A stretch of 64,000 bases of DNA, from NCBI RefSeq assembly GCF_040954645.1, contig NC_092804.1, positions 87,781,717 to 87,845,716 of the forward strand, written 5' to 3'. The notes beneath the pieces were generated by a model. That model had not been told where the DNA came from and searched no databases. It worked only from the letters and a program-made list of their open reading frames with translations. This stretch comes from Diabrotica undecimpunctata (taxonomy: Eukaryota > Arthropoda > Insecta > Coleoptera > Chrysomelidae). Positions 54,361-64,000 of the stretch are shown piece after piece; position 1 is the stretch's first letter, and each line of letters starts with the position of its first letter. The position numbers and the translations under genes were made by a program.

Positions 54361-54560
54361 AAATAAAGATAGTGCGCTAAAACAGTTAAAGGGTTAATGA
54401 AAAGGAAAAACCAAAAGCGCAAAAAGTCACTGAAAATAAAAAATATAGCGATGTAGTAAATAATGTGAAATAATCGAACGAGAATTGGAAACTGAAAATA
54501 CATTAAAAATGATATTAGAACAACTCAAGATAGAATAAAATAACTCAAATAGATGTAAGA

Positions 54561-55562
54561 GTGACTAGATTGGAAATAGCGCTAAAGGAGCTATACCAAA
54601 AATTAGAAATCACTAAGCTACTACGAATCATGGAATGGAATGCCAATGGGCTTCTACAACATCAAAATGAGCTGCAAGAAATCCTAGATACAGAAGAAAT
54701 CGATTTGTGTCTCATGTCTGAAACACATTTCACTAAACAATATTTCATAAAGTTTAGAGGATACACGGTATACCACACTCTATATCCTGATAATGCAGCA
54801 AGATGAGGCAGCGCAATAATAAAAGATAACCTTCAACATTGTGAGGAGCTAAAATATGAAATAGAACACTTACAAGCAACAAGCGTCAAACTAAACTCTA
54901 ATTGCTACATTAATGCAAGCTCAATTTATAACCCCAATAAGCATTCCATTAAAAAATAACAGTATGTAGAATATATAAAAAGTTTGGGAAAAAGATAGAT
55001 AATTCTAGGTGACTTTAATGCAAAGCACACCCAATGAGGACCAGGATTGATAACAACTAACGGAAAAGAGTTACTGGCAGCCATGAAAAAACAGAAATGT
55101 GAAGTAATATCAACAGGTAGACTGACTAATTGGCCAACAGATAGAACTAAAATACCGGACTTAATTGATTTCTTCGTTATTAAAAATGTTTCATCCAATT
55201 ATATAGGTATTAATGATGGTTGAAATATGAATTCAGATAATTCAATTATAATACTCACTGTGAGTGATATGATCGTTAAAAAGGATTGTAACCCAATACT
55301 AACAAATAAACTAACAGACTGGGAAAGTTTTAAATTAATTCTCGAAGATAGAATTGAATTAGCAGTGCCATTAAAAAAACCTGAACAATTAGATGAGGAA
55401 GTGCAAAATATACAAAAATCAGCAGGGGAAAGTACTCCTACTTTAGGATCAAAAGTAAACGGAAAAAACTATCTGAAAGAAATTAAAACGTTGATTAAAG
55501 AGAAAAGAAAACTAAGAAGGAAGGAACAACAAACCAGAGCTCCCCAAGATAAAACTATTAAA
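54561..55562 (+). pseudogene. Jockey-type LINE endonuclease (ORF2 start), lacking RT
   Basis: The frame reads LRIMEWNANGLLQHQNELQE and CLMSETHFTKQYF with the catalytic Glu; then, past several stops, IILGDFNAKHTQ and the end of the APE domain (SDNSIIILTVSD). The linker (LTDWESFKLILEDRIELAVP, TLIKEKRKLRRKEQQ) is open to 55562. There the element stops abruptly and the RT domain is missing. Confidence 0.82.
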
Positions 55563-55809
55563 TAATATTTACTTAATTATTTATATTATATATATTATAT
55601 ACTTATATTTTTTAATTAAATTAATATTTGGTCTGAATTTGACAGGTATGTCAGAAGTAATTAACGTATGCTTCGTTAATACGGTAACAGGTGGCATTAG
55701 GAACAAACAAACAATTTATTGAATGTGTTTAAAATATAAAAAATTAATAAATTATGAAATTACTTTATATGGCAAGTGTAAGTAATTTTAAAAATATTTA
55801 AATTTTAAA

Positions 55810-56110
55810 GGGGCCTGCGTAGCGCAAGCGGTAGGATGCTTGACTCGCAAGCCGGTGGTCCGGGGTTCGAATCCCACCGCCGGCAAGAACATCTAGACAT
55901 TTTAAAAATGTCTATAGGCCCCAGGTCGACTCAGCCTGAATAAAAATGAGTACCTTGGGTAAAACCAGGGGTAATAATAGACGGTTGAAGCGTAGCACTG
56001 GCCATGTTACCTTCCTTGTATACCGTAGGCCCTAGATATAGCAGACTACCCTGCTATACTCCCAAAGCCGCGACAGCGGTATAAAAACGGGAGACTATTA
56101 TTATATTATT
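55810..56110 (+). mobile_element. tRNA-derived SINE with 10-bp target duplication
   Basis: The head has a pol III A box (TAGCGCAAGCGG) and B box (GGTTCGAATCC). It is followed by a conserved-looking body (TATAGCAGACTACCCTGCTA, AAGCCGCGACAGCGGTATAA) and a TTATTATATTATT tail. AAATTTTAAA at 55800-55809 recurs at 56111-56120. The anticodon arm is poor, so this is a SINE and not a functional tRNA gene. It lies about 260 bp upstream of the Maea exon. Confidence 0.92.
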
Positions 56111-56373
56111 AAATTTTAAAAATATCGAAAACATAATATGAAGATTCGCTCTAGTGTACAGTACCGCCTACTATTCCACTTTTTTTTTTAATTCCTTTTT
56201 GAAGAATAACTTTTTTTCTTAAAATTTATAATAAAATTTGTTCAATATGGTTCCAACTTAGTGAGACATATTTCATTCTTAATATATTGGGTAATAATAA
56301 GTAATCAGTCATAACATAAACTAACATAGTTTTATTAATGCCATTGTCACTTAAGGCATGTGTGAATTTTTAG

Positions 56374-56557
56374 GTTCCTTACGAAATTCTCAACAAGAAA
56401 TTTAGAACAGCTCAGAAGGCAATAGACAGAGAGGTGTCACACGTTCAACAACAAGCAACGCTTATAGAGGAAACTCTAGAATCAGATGTAAAAGCAAAAG
56501 ATATTTCTAGTCTCTTGGGAGGAATGGTTGAAAAGCTTCAAGTTTTGAAAAGAAAAG
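56374..56557 (+). CDS. Maea: Internal exon of Maea (CTLH/GID E3 ligase subunit)
   Basis: An acceptor TTTTTAG precedes 56374 and a donor AAAAG/GTATGT follows 56557. The 184-bp exon encodes VPYEILNKKFRTAQKAIDRE, VSHVQQQATLIEETLE and SSLLGGMVEKLQVLKRK, closely matching the N-terminal region of MAEA (family pattern VPYE-x-LNK-x-FR-x-AQK-x-IDRE ... VEKL-x-VLKRK). The final split codon (phase 1) agrees with the family position. MAEA/GID9 is a RING-type subunit of the CTLH ubiquitin ligase. Flanking exons were not found in the window, so introns are long and full of transposons. No damage seen. Confidence 0.93.
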
Positions 56558-56659
56558 GTATGTATTGTTTTGTTTCATTTAACTTTCAATCAACTACTAA
56601 ATAGAATAAATTAAAATCAAATAGAGAGGAATATGTAAAAAATATTCTTTGAAGTCTTC

Positions 56660-57010
56660 TTCAGCTTTTTCCCATTATGAGTTCGCAATTTTTGTCCGCC
56701 ACAGCACTCCATTCTCCCAGTCACCTTTTCTGAGCTCTCTATCTATCATAGCATTTCCTATGTACGTTTTCCATCTTATAGCAGGTATTCCTCTCCTTAT
56801 TCTTCCCGGCGGATCCAATATTCTTTTCGGCCATTTGTTCTCTGGCATTTTTTTCACATGCACGTACCACCGCAATGCTCTGTTTTACAACTTTTTTGTA
56901 ATTGAGCATTCTACTTACATTCTGTTTCATATTTTCATTGTTCTTGTTCTATATTCTCTGGTGATTTGTAGACATCTTTTCATAAAGTCCAATTTAACTG
57001 TTCGTATTTT
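56660..57010 (-). pseudogene. LINE reverse-transcriptase C-terminal fragment
   Basis: The stretch at 56675-56875 reads RWYVHVKKMPENKWPKRILD then GIPAIRWKTYIGNAM and RELRKGDWENGVLWRTKI, the C-terminal W/R-rich domain of an RTE/CR1-like LINE. Related sequence continues upstream in other frames. It may be the 3' end of the LINE whose linker is at 59190-59578. Confidence 0.72.
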
Positions 57011-57429
57011 ATTTCGTATTGTTATTGACATTGACTTTCGCTCCATTTAGAGTAATATTTATCACTATGCTCTAAAAGATCCTTTTTTATCCTGAAATCA
57101 TTATTTTTAATTTTATACAAAACACATATTTTTTTTTCGTTTTAAACGTTTTTCGCCTGTGCCACCGACCACGTACGAGACTGCTTGTACTTGCCGCATA
57201 AATCGGTTAGTTGATTACTGGAGTTAACAGTGTGAATGTGCTTTTTATTTTAGCGTGGCAAATAAGTGTTTTAACGATAATTGTGCATAGTTGGGTTTCG
57301 TTTACGAACTTTACATTTTTTTAGAGGACAGTTAAAATTTTTGATTGAAAGTATATTTTTTGGTTGTTATAGGCTGTTTTAGTATAGAATTTTTTATTTT
57401 ATAATTGGAACCATTGTTATAGTGCAACA

Positions 57430-58181
57430 ATGAGTTTAGAAAATGAGGCTGGGCCTTTACAACACAAAAAGGCAATTAAACCAAATTGGACTCTTACGAT
57501 TGATGAATTGGAAGATCTAGTCAATCGTTCACTTAGTGAAGACGAACCTTTTTTGTCTAGTGAGTCAGAATATGAATTATCTGATCTGGTTCTGACTCGA
57601 GTTCTGAAGGAGAGGTAGAGGTACAACAGTCAGATAATAGTGATTTAGTGAGGCAGGCCAACTTCGCTCTACAAAAACCATTCACTCGCACGGCGGAACC
57701 GAATTGGACAGAGAGGTCGCAAGTTCCAAATGACTTTGGAAATAGTATAATGGATTTTTTTCATTATTATTTGACCTCGAGCTTTTAAATTTTATACTTG
57801 AAGAGACGAATAAAAATGCGGTTATCCATGAGTAGTGGAGACAAGTCCTGTATTGCTTCCTGGAAAGAATTAAAAATTGATGAATTTAGAATTGATGTTT
57901 TTCTTGGTCTTCTGTTTCACATGGGAACAATTCAGTTGTATAGAATACAAGACTATTGGAAAATAGATAGATTATTTAATTTACCGATTTTTCGTGAACG
58001 TGAACACATCAGTAGAAATAGGTTTTTATTAATTTTATTATGTTTGCACTTTTACTCCGAAGAAGATGCGACTAATAAATCCAATAAAAATGTTCTAAGA
58101 AAAATATGGTGCTCAGATAAAATTGTAAATGACAATGTGATATTACCAACGCGGCACCAATGCGAAAGCTTCAAAGGCTAA
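57430..58181 (+). pseudogene. piggyBac transposase (PGBD-type) N-terminal half
   Basis: MSLENEAGPLQHKKAIKPNW followed by an acidic Ser-rich region (LSEDEPFLSSESEYELSD) continues, after a shift near 57597, through RTAEPNWTERSQVPNDFGN to 57798-58181. There ELKIDEFRIDVFLGLLFHMG, LYRIQDYWKIDRLFN and ISRNRFLLILLCLHFYSEED are the helices preceding the piggyBac catalytic domain. The DDD core is absent. It differs from the piggyBac at 50578-51984. Confidence 0.8.
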
Positions 58182-59189
58182 ATAGGAAGAGACATTCCAA
58201 TATGTTTAAAAATGTGTATTAAACTTACGAGTACACCTGAAAACAAGAGTGACAATTCAAAAAGCTTCAACTAACAGAGCGGTAATATCAAATACGTTAA
58301 CATACCAGGGTGTTTGCCAAAGTTTCTGTAAGTTGATATCATTGAAGTAAGCAAGGTTTTATAAACACTTATATCGTTAATGTGGATCTCAAAGCATTAA
58401 CCTGTGAGGACACACGCGGTGCTTGAATAGAGCACTGCCGATTCAAAGGAATAAATCATAGTGGTTAATCTCTGGTTCACTACACTCATCAAATTAACGA
58501 CTATGTAAATAAAATTAAAAGGTATATATTTATTTATATTTAATTATTAATTTATTTATTCATTAATTTATTTAATTATTTATTTGACGAATTAACAAGG
58601 TATGCAATTTATTAAAAAATATATTAATAACTTAGCTGATCAAAACTGTAAGATGAATCAAAAGTATAATTCAATTCTGCAATATTAAGGAGTAATAAAT
58701 TTGACTCAACTTACTAATGTCAGTTCTCTTGTTAAGAGCAGTCATATTGTACGTATGTAACACATTTCCAAAAACTGTCTTCGTGAAATTTCTTTCATTG
58801 CAAAGAATTTTAACCTCTTCATAATTGTCCTTATGTTTAGAAGTGATGGCCTGTCACTGAAGTCACTGCTTTAGCACAAGTGTGCTTAGATAAGTTAATA
58901 TCACTACGGTGGGAGGTTAGGGATAGATTAATGTGTTGTTCTATTTTTTCTATTATGACCGTGGAAAAGATGTTTGCCATTTTTGAAAATGGAGGACATA
59001 TATGATAGATTTCACTTATCTGGAATCTCCTCTCCTGCTTCGATTTTATTGAACAACAATTGTATAAAGAATACGATCTTTGCGCCTACGTAATTATTTT
59101 AATACTGTTCTGAAGCCATTTTCTTGGTGCAATCTACTACAAAAATAGTAAATTAAATTGTAATTATCTGAGAGATATTTTTACTTCGT
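58182..59189. other. No gene recognised
   Basis: AT-rich; a TTTATTTATTTAATTATT-type low-complexity stretch lies around 58526-58590. Confidence 0.5.
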
Positions 59190-59578
59190 TTGTTAATTCT
59201 GGTAATATTTATTTTTTTCCATGCTTTCGTTGACCTGTTATACCCTATCGTGTTGTCTATTTCTCTACACATTCTCTCCCACTATTCGTTTTTCTCAAAC
59301 CTTATTCTTGGCTTCATTTATTGTCTAAGGGTAACATATTATTCTCATGTTCCTGGGGTTCTGTCGTTTAGCCATTTATGAAACGTATCGTTTTTCCTTT
59401 TAATCGTCTCTTCTAGGTCGTCACTGTATTTCTCCAAATATTTATTCTTGTGCTGTTCAATACCCAACACTTCGTTTGCCGCTTTGTTTATTTTTTCTCC
59501 ATTCTTCTTTGATCCGTAAAATATTCTGCAGCCTATTCTGATATAGTAGGCGAGCGGTTTACCCCTAAAAAGATGCAT
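59190..59578 (-). pseudogene. LINE EN-RT linker fragment
   Basis: Reads SKKNGEKINKAANEVLGI and ETIKRKNDTFHKWLNDRTPG, then in the next frame KPRIRFEKNE and SWERMCREID-like sequence. This is the basic linker between EN and RT of RTE/CR1-type LINEs. Same orientation as 56660-57010. Confidence 0.6.
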
Positions 59579-59877
59579 AAAAACCGAGTATACCGACTAA
59601 TGTTTTCTTGCATTTCTACAGCACCAACCTTTTTTATTCGATTCTATATATTTTTTCAAGTTCAAATCTATTTTTTTTTAATTTTTCCAAGTGTGCTAGA
59701 AATTGTTATTAACAAAAATAATAAAAAAAATTTCCCGAATCGCTTCGAGTAAATTTTTTTTACATATACTTCATCAAAGTAAATATTTGCTTGGTAATTT
59801 TTCGAAAAATGTTTTCCTTTTTGAGATATTTGTAATTTGTTGTCGAAAAAATGCCTTAATTAGTAATTTTTGTTATT

Positions 59878-60300
59878 TAAAAAAAAAAACTGCAGTAGTG
59901 TCCTGATAAGTGTACCGAAAGTGGATCGTGGACCTTTGGACACCAAAAATATCAAAAGAAAAATTGTGGATTTTAGAAATGGAGTTTATAGAATAGGCAC
60001 AAAAACAGGAACTATTAAAAATTGGTTTGTGCGAGAAGAATTGCACTCGTTAACGGAAAGCTATCATGATGAAATTTTAGGTACTCCGATATCTTTACGT
60101 GAAGCTGTGACTATAGAATCAAAGTTTGGGGGGCATGGTTTTCAAAAATGATCGTGTAAACCAGCACAAAAACAATGCCGTACCATGATATGTGCTTGCT
60201 TCAAGAAAAAAGTTCTTTGTGGATTTAAATGTCACAGCAGTTTAAGTTGTATCAGTCAATGTTATAAAGGCAACATGAAAATTATTAATAACCACCATTT
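59878..60300 (+). pseudogene. KRBA2/SCAND3-like (Ginger-type) C-terminal Cys-rich fragment
   Basis: The frame has VPKVDRGPLDTKNIKRKIVD, RIGTKTGTIKNWFVREEL and TPISLREAVTIESKFGGHGF. After a stop at 60149-60151 it continues as CKPAQKQCRTMICACFKKK and CGFKCHSSLSCIN. The VDRG ... LREA ... G-x-GF-x-KCSC ... C-x-C-x-K-x-x-C-x-x-x-CH pattern is that of the C-terminal module of KRBA2/SCAND3-like integrase-derived transposases. The stop replaces an expected Cys. Confidence 0.68.
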
Positions 60301-60435
60301 TATAAGTAAGACATCATAGTGGTCGTCAGCCACTCGGCTAATCCACATTAAGACATGTGATTGAATGGCGTTGTTTAATCAAAGGGCCTAGCTGTTTTAT
60401 CGAAGAACGGCAAATGTAACCATCCATCTGGCTGC

Positions 60436-60438
<3 letters not shown>

Positions 60439-60468
<30 letters not shown>
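60439..60468. repeat. TA microsatellite left of MITE
   Basis: Pure TA tract abutting the MITE left end. Confidence 0.95.
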
Positions 60469-60472
<4 letters not shown>

Positions 60473-60895
60473 CGTGTCCGTAAAGTATGGAACAGATTCT
60501 TTTTTAGCTAAACAGAGCATTTTAAGAAATAATCCTGAAACACGTCGATTTTTGATTTTAATTTACCGTATTTTAAAATAATATTCTAACGCGTTACTTT
60601 ATGAACACACACAAAACTATTGTATTTTTGTCCACCCTGTACCAATTTAAATCAACATGTGATACATTTTTGGAATCAGGTCAGCTACAGTAATCCGAAA
60701 ATTGAGACAAAATAGGGGCATTCCATTTAAAAAAAATGACGGTGACGTCATTACTCGAAAGTAATTCACCCTGTATATTAGAATATTATTTTAAAATACG
60801 GTAAATTAAAATCAAAAATCGACGTGTTTTAGGATTATTTCTTTAAAATGCTCTATTTAGCTAAAAAAGAATTTGTTCCATATTTTACGGACACA

Positions 60896-60899
<4 letters not shown>
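60469..60899. mobile_element. MITE with about 120-bp terminal inverted repeats
   Basis: The left arm (60469-60589, starting ACACCGTGTCCGTAAAGTAT) and right arm (60778-60899) are inverse complements with a handful of differences. The interior (about 190 bp) has no open frame. Both ends abut TA tracts, fitting insertion at TA as for Tc1/mariner-derived MITEs. Confidence 0.9.

Positions 60900-60973
<74 letters not shown>
60900..60973. repeat. TA microsatellite right of MITE
   Basis: Pure TA tract of about 37 units abutting the MITE right end. Confidence 0.97.
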
Positions 60974-60976
<3 letters not shown>

Positions 60977-62302
60977 CATACTTTTTCTTTTCCAACCAAA
61001 GAAAAAAATAAATAAAAAGATCCATCGGAATAAAATTTTAAGATATCATTATAAACAAAATGTATATAGTAATTTAAGATAAGATTTAGTGTAGATAAGA
61101 ATAGAAATTTGTTTGGCAAACGACCTTTTTCCGTTTCAAACAAAATTATCAAAAAACGTTTGTTTAGAATTAGAAGACATTTTACCTGTAAGTTAATCTT
61201 TTCATTGTTTGTATAGTCGAGTATTAAATGACCATATTCTAATCTTTTGAAATATGTATAAATGGTGTATTGACAAAACCAATTTTAAAGTAAGCTATTT
61301 AGTTTTTCTCTGAAACCGAAATTAGGCTTTTCCAAAATCATGGTAAACACAATTTGAGCTTTTGATTGGACGGTCGTTTTTAAATGGGAATTTGTGAGCC
61401 GATCAGGAGACCGGAGGAGATAGTTATATTTTGGTCATCGAAAGGAAACAGTCGTTTGTCTCAAGATAGGGTGTGGTTCGTGAGTTTGGATACCGGCGTA
61501 ACGAAAAGAAGTGAATAGTTTGCAGAAGGAGATAACAAGTAGATTAAAAGAGGTCCTTGTATCTACCGTGGGCATTTTATAAATTATATGTGAAAGTATT
61601 CTTACGGCATCAAGTTGACAAAAGGAGGTCCTGGTGTCATAAATAAGTAGCTGAGTTTGGAGAAGTGAATTAGGTGTTTTTTGTGTAGTCTGCAGGAGGT
61701 TTGCAGAGACGTTAAGAAAGAGCCGAGGTGCCAAAGAGGAGAGATCACATCGTTGAGGAGACTGGACTTTTCTGGGTATTTTCCAACATACAACTCAAGA
61801 AGAAAATAAGCTGTAAGTGTTTGTACAATTGAATTTTATATCTGTGAAGGATCGTTTCGACATCATGGTCATTAGCGTTCAAATTTAAGAACTGAGGTTT
61901 TGTTAGGCTAATCAAAAGTTTAAAGTTTTGTGGTTTCTTTTTTCAAGTAAAGAAAATTTTAAGTAAAATTGGTTTTTCACGTAATATAAATGTATGTAGC
62001 TTTATAATCTTATTATCATAATAATTTGATTTATTTTCTTGTATGCTGATTGATAAGATAACGACAGAATTTAATAATTGTTTTATTCGTTCATATAAAA
62101 TAAAGAAACGTAAATCTTTGTAACATAATATATTTGTATTCTTATCCTTTCTTCTCTTTCCCGATAAAAGACAACTAGAAAATCTTTTGAATCTATCGAA
62201 CACAGGTAATATAAGGATTATTTTACTTTTGATAACAAATAAGTTATAATTCTTTTTTATTGGCTCAATAAACTAAGTTTGAACTCAAAATAAACAATCA
62301 TA

Positions 62303-62304
<2 letters not shown>
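60974..62304. other. No gene recognised
   Basis: Contains a G-richer purine-biased stretch (61400-61800) in which AGAGGTCCTTGTATC and AGGAGGTCCTGGTGTC are an imperfect repeat. It resembles an untranslated leader or an LTR, but no coding motif is found on either strand. Confidence 0.45.

Positions 62305-62387
<83 letters not shown>
62305..62387. repeat. TA microsatellite
   Basis: Pure TA tract of about 41 units. Confidence 0.97.
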
Positions 62388-62389
<2 letters not shown>

Positions 62390-62899
62390 TACTATCATTT
62401 TCGCATCGATACATTATGCTTTTACCATCAATTTAGCATCGTCTTGCAAAGTAGCATCTGTATATCGACGCTACTTTACAAGACCTTAATAACTGTTTTC
62501 CCGTACTTGTTACAAGAATTTTAACCATCTCATTGATTAGAGTCTTGATACCGTGTTGGTATTTTAAAATATCCGCTTTCTCTTTTTATCCCTTACTGAG
62601 TTATATAAGTTTATTCCAGAAAATGTTTGAGTCTAGAATGATGGTACAGTGAAAATATTATATATATTTAGTTCAGGGTTTTACCGTTTACTCGCTGCCA
62701 TTATATACATGAAAATGTATATCCCACTTTCATTATCAATCATTTTAGCATCAGAAATTTGGCATCGTTGTTGAATATAATATTACCCACGACGAAATAG
62801 TAAATTTAAGAATATATATATATTTTTTTCATCTACAAATCATTCTGGCATCATGTTTGGTTAAAAGTAACGGGTTATGATATATTGCAACTACCTATT
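62388..62899. other. No gene recognised
   Basis: AT-rich, with a loosely recurring TTTAGCATC/TTGGCATC motif. No gene. Confidence 0.5.
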
Positions 62900-63900
62900 G
62901 TATCTTCGCTCCAATTCGTCCAGTCGCGACGTACAGCACCTCAAATGATAGGATTTAACCAATAAAATACAATAAGACAGAAAAATCAAATATAGCAGCA
63001 TGTCAAAAAGGCCTTAATTATATATCTTTGTTTCTATAAGTCCAATCGTGACGTACAGTATCTCAAATGACAGGATTTAACCAATTAAAAACAATGAAAT
63101 AAAAAAATTAAATACAGCAACATGTCCAAAGGGCCGTAGTCACGTATCTTCGGTCCTATTAGTCCAATCGTGACGTATAGTACCTCTAATGATAGGATTT
63201 AACATAAATAATACAATGGGATAGAAAAATCAAATGCAGAACAATGTCAAAAGGGCCTTAGTTGTGTATCTTTAGTTCTATTAGTCCAATCATGATGTGC
63301 AGTACCTCAAATGAAAGGATTTGACAAATAAAATACAATGAGGTATAAAAATTTAATGGAGTAGCATGTCAAAATGGCCTTAGTTATGTATCTTCGGTCC
63401 TATTAGTCCAATCGTGACGTACGATACCTCAAATGATAGCACTTAACCAATAGAATACAATGACATAGAAATCAAATACAGCATCACGTCAAAAGGGCCT
63501 TAGTTACGTATCTTTGTTTTTAGTGGCCCAATCGTCCTATTAGTCCAATCGTGACGTTTCGTACCTTAAATGATAGAATTTAACTAATATAATACAATGA
63601 GATATAAAAATTAAATAGAGTAGCTTGGCAAAAGGGCCTTAGTTATGTATCTTCGATCCTATTAGTCCAATCGTGACGTAAAGTACCTCAAATGGTACCA
63701 TTTAACTAATAGAATACTACGACGTACAAATCAAATACATCAACACTAAAAGGACTTTAGGTATATATCTTTGCTCCTATATATGTTATGTCAAAAGAGG
63801 CTTAGTTGCGTATCTCCGGTCCTATAGGTCTAATCATGACATATGGAACCTAAAATGATAGGATTTAACGGAGGTAATACGATGGTGGAGAAAAATTAAA
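62900..63900 (+). repeat. Tandem satellite, 122-bp monomers, about eight copies
   Basis: The landmark GTCCAATCGTGACGTAC (with variants) starts at 62918, 63040, 63162, 63284, 63406, 63543, 63665 and 63828, so most spacings are exactly 122 bp. Other shared blocks are ACCTCAAATGATAGGATTTA and AAAAGGGCCTTAGTTA. One monomer has a short insertion near 63530 and the last is rearranged. No open frame is shared. Confidence 0.95.
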
Positions 63901-64000
63901 CATGGAGGCATCTAATAACACCTTAAACTGGCAGCAATAAAACGAATTAACGCACAGAAGTGTGTGGCATATTACGTGACAGGATTATTAGCGAATACCA

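Noticed and set aside
55810..55890. Stand-alone tRNA gene
   Set aside because: A and B boxes are good, but the anticodon arm does not give a clean seven-base loop and the sequence continues into a SINE body with tail and target duplication.
61435..61734. 99-codon minus-strand frame as a gene
   Set aside because: No recognisable motif, and no related frame or intact signals nearby. The region looks like an untranslated or LTR-type sequence.
62900..63900. CRISPR-like array
   Set aside because: Monomers are 122 bp, repeated along their whole length without unique spacers, in a eukaryotic genome. This is a satellite.

Overview
The window is AT-rich nuclear DNA of an insect. It is almost entirely mobile elements, and only one stretch looks like host coding sequence. 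The insect call rests on the element families (Ty3/gypsy with a tRNA-Lys primer site, RTE, Jockey and I-type LINEs, piggyBac, Tc1, Harbinger and P-type relics, Penelope, Polinton), on an arthropod-type TCAGT initiator with a correctly spaced DPE, and on a spliced exon of the conserved CTLH-complex gene Maea (56374-56557, + strand). A repeat-rich beetle-like genome would fit, but the species cannot be fixed from the sequence. Much of the right half is therefore probably Maea intron.

Layout. 1-6741: a minus-strand Ty3/gypsy element with a 2.2-kb 5' LTR and broken gag and pol. 6918-9030: relics of a LINE ORF1, Pao/BEL, Harbinger and P/THAP9-like transposases. 9293-19560: an old plus-strand gypsy pol, split between RNase H and integrase by a complete 7.1-kb minus-strand gypsy element (11332-18463; paired LTRs, CTGC target duplication). 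20372-21574: a DDE transposase with very wide D-to-E spacing. 22148-23935: hairpin MITE, Tc1-like and RTE relics. 23985-45300: a Penelope element carrying two later insertions, a 16.2-kb Polinton/Maverick (24895-41075; 6-bp target duplication GTTATC) and a 3.5-kb RTE LINE (41460-44969; 13-bp target duplication). 46790-55562: Jockey, Tc1, piggyBac and Jockey relics. 55810-56110: a tRNA-derived SINE beside the Maea exon. 56660-60900: LINE, piggyBac and KRBA2/SCAND3-like relics and a long-inverted-repeat MITE. 62900-63900: a 122-bp tandem satellite.

The Polinton is the centrepiece. It has 1.4-1.65-kb terminal inverted repeats filled with CCAAT boxes, GACGTC motifs and GC boxes. It carries a protein-primed polymerase B, a packaging ATPase, a phospholipase A2/pX-like virion protein, an adenain-like protease, penton-like and hexon-like capsid proteins, a DUF8207-type protein, a coiled-coil protein with the usual Polinton N-terminus, a small signal-peptide/TM protein and several orphan small proteins. 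Genes sit in convergent blocks that share polyadenylation zones at about 31.2-31.6 kb and 38.2-38.3 kb, and a 23-bp divergent gap separates ATPase from the PLA2 gene. No integrase gene is visible although the insertion footprint is that of an integrase. The protease frame has no usable AUG and follows an A-AAA-AAC heptamer in the upstream gene, which suggests -1 frameshifting. The copy carries three in-frame stops (two in polB, one in the coiled-coil gene), so this individual copy is decaying.
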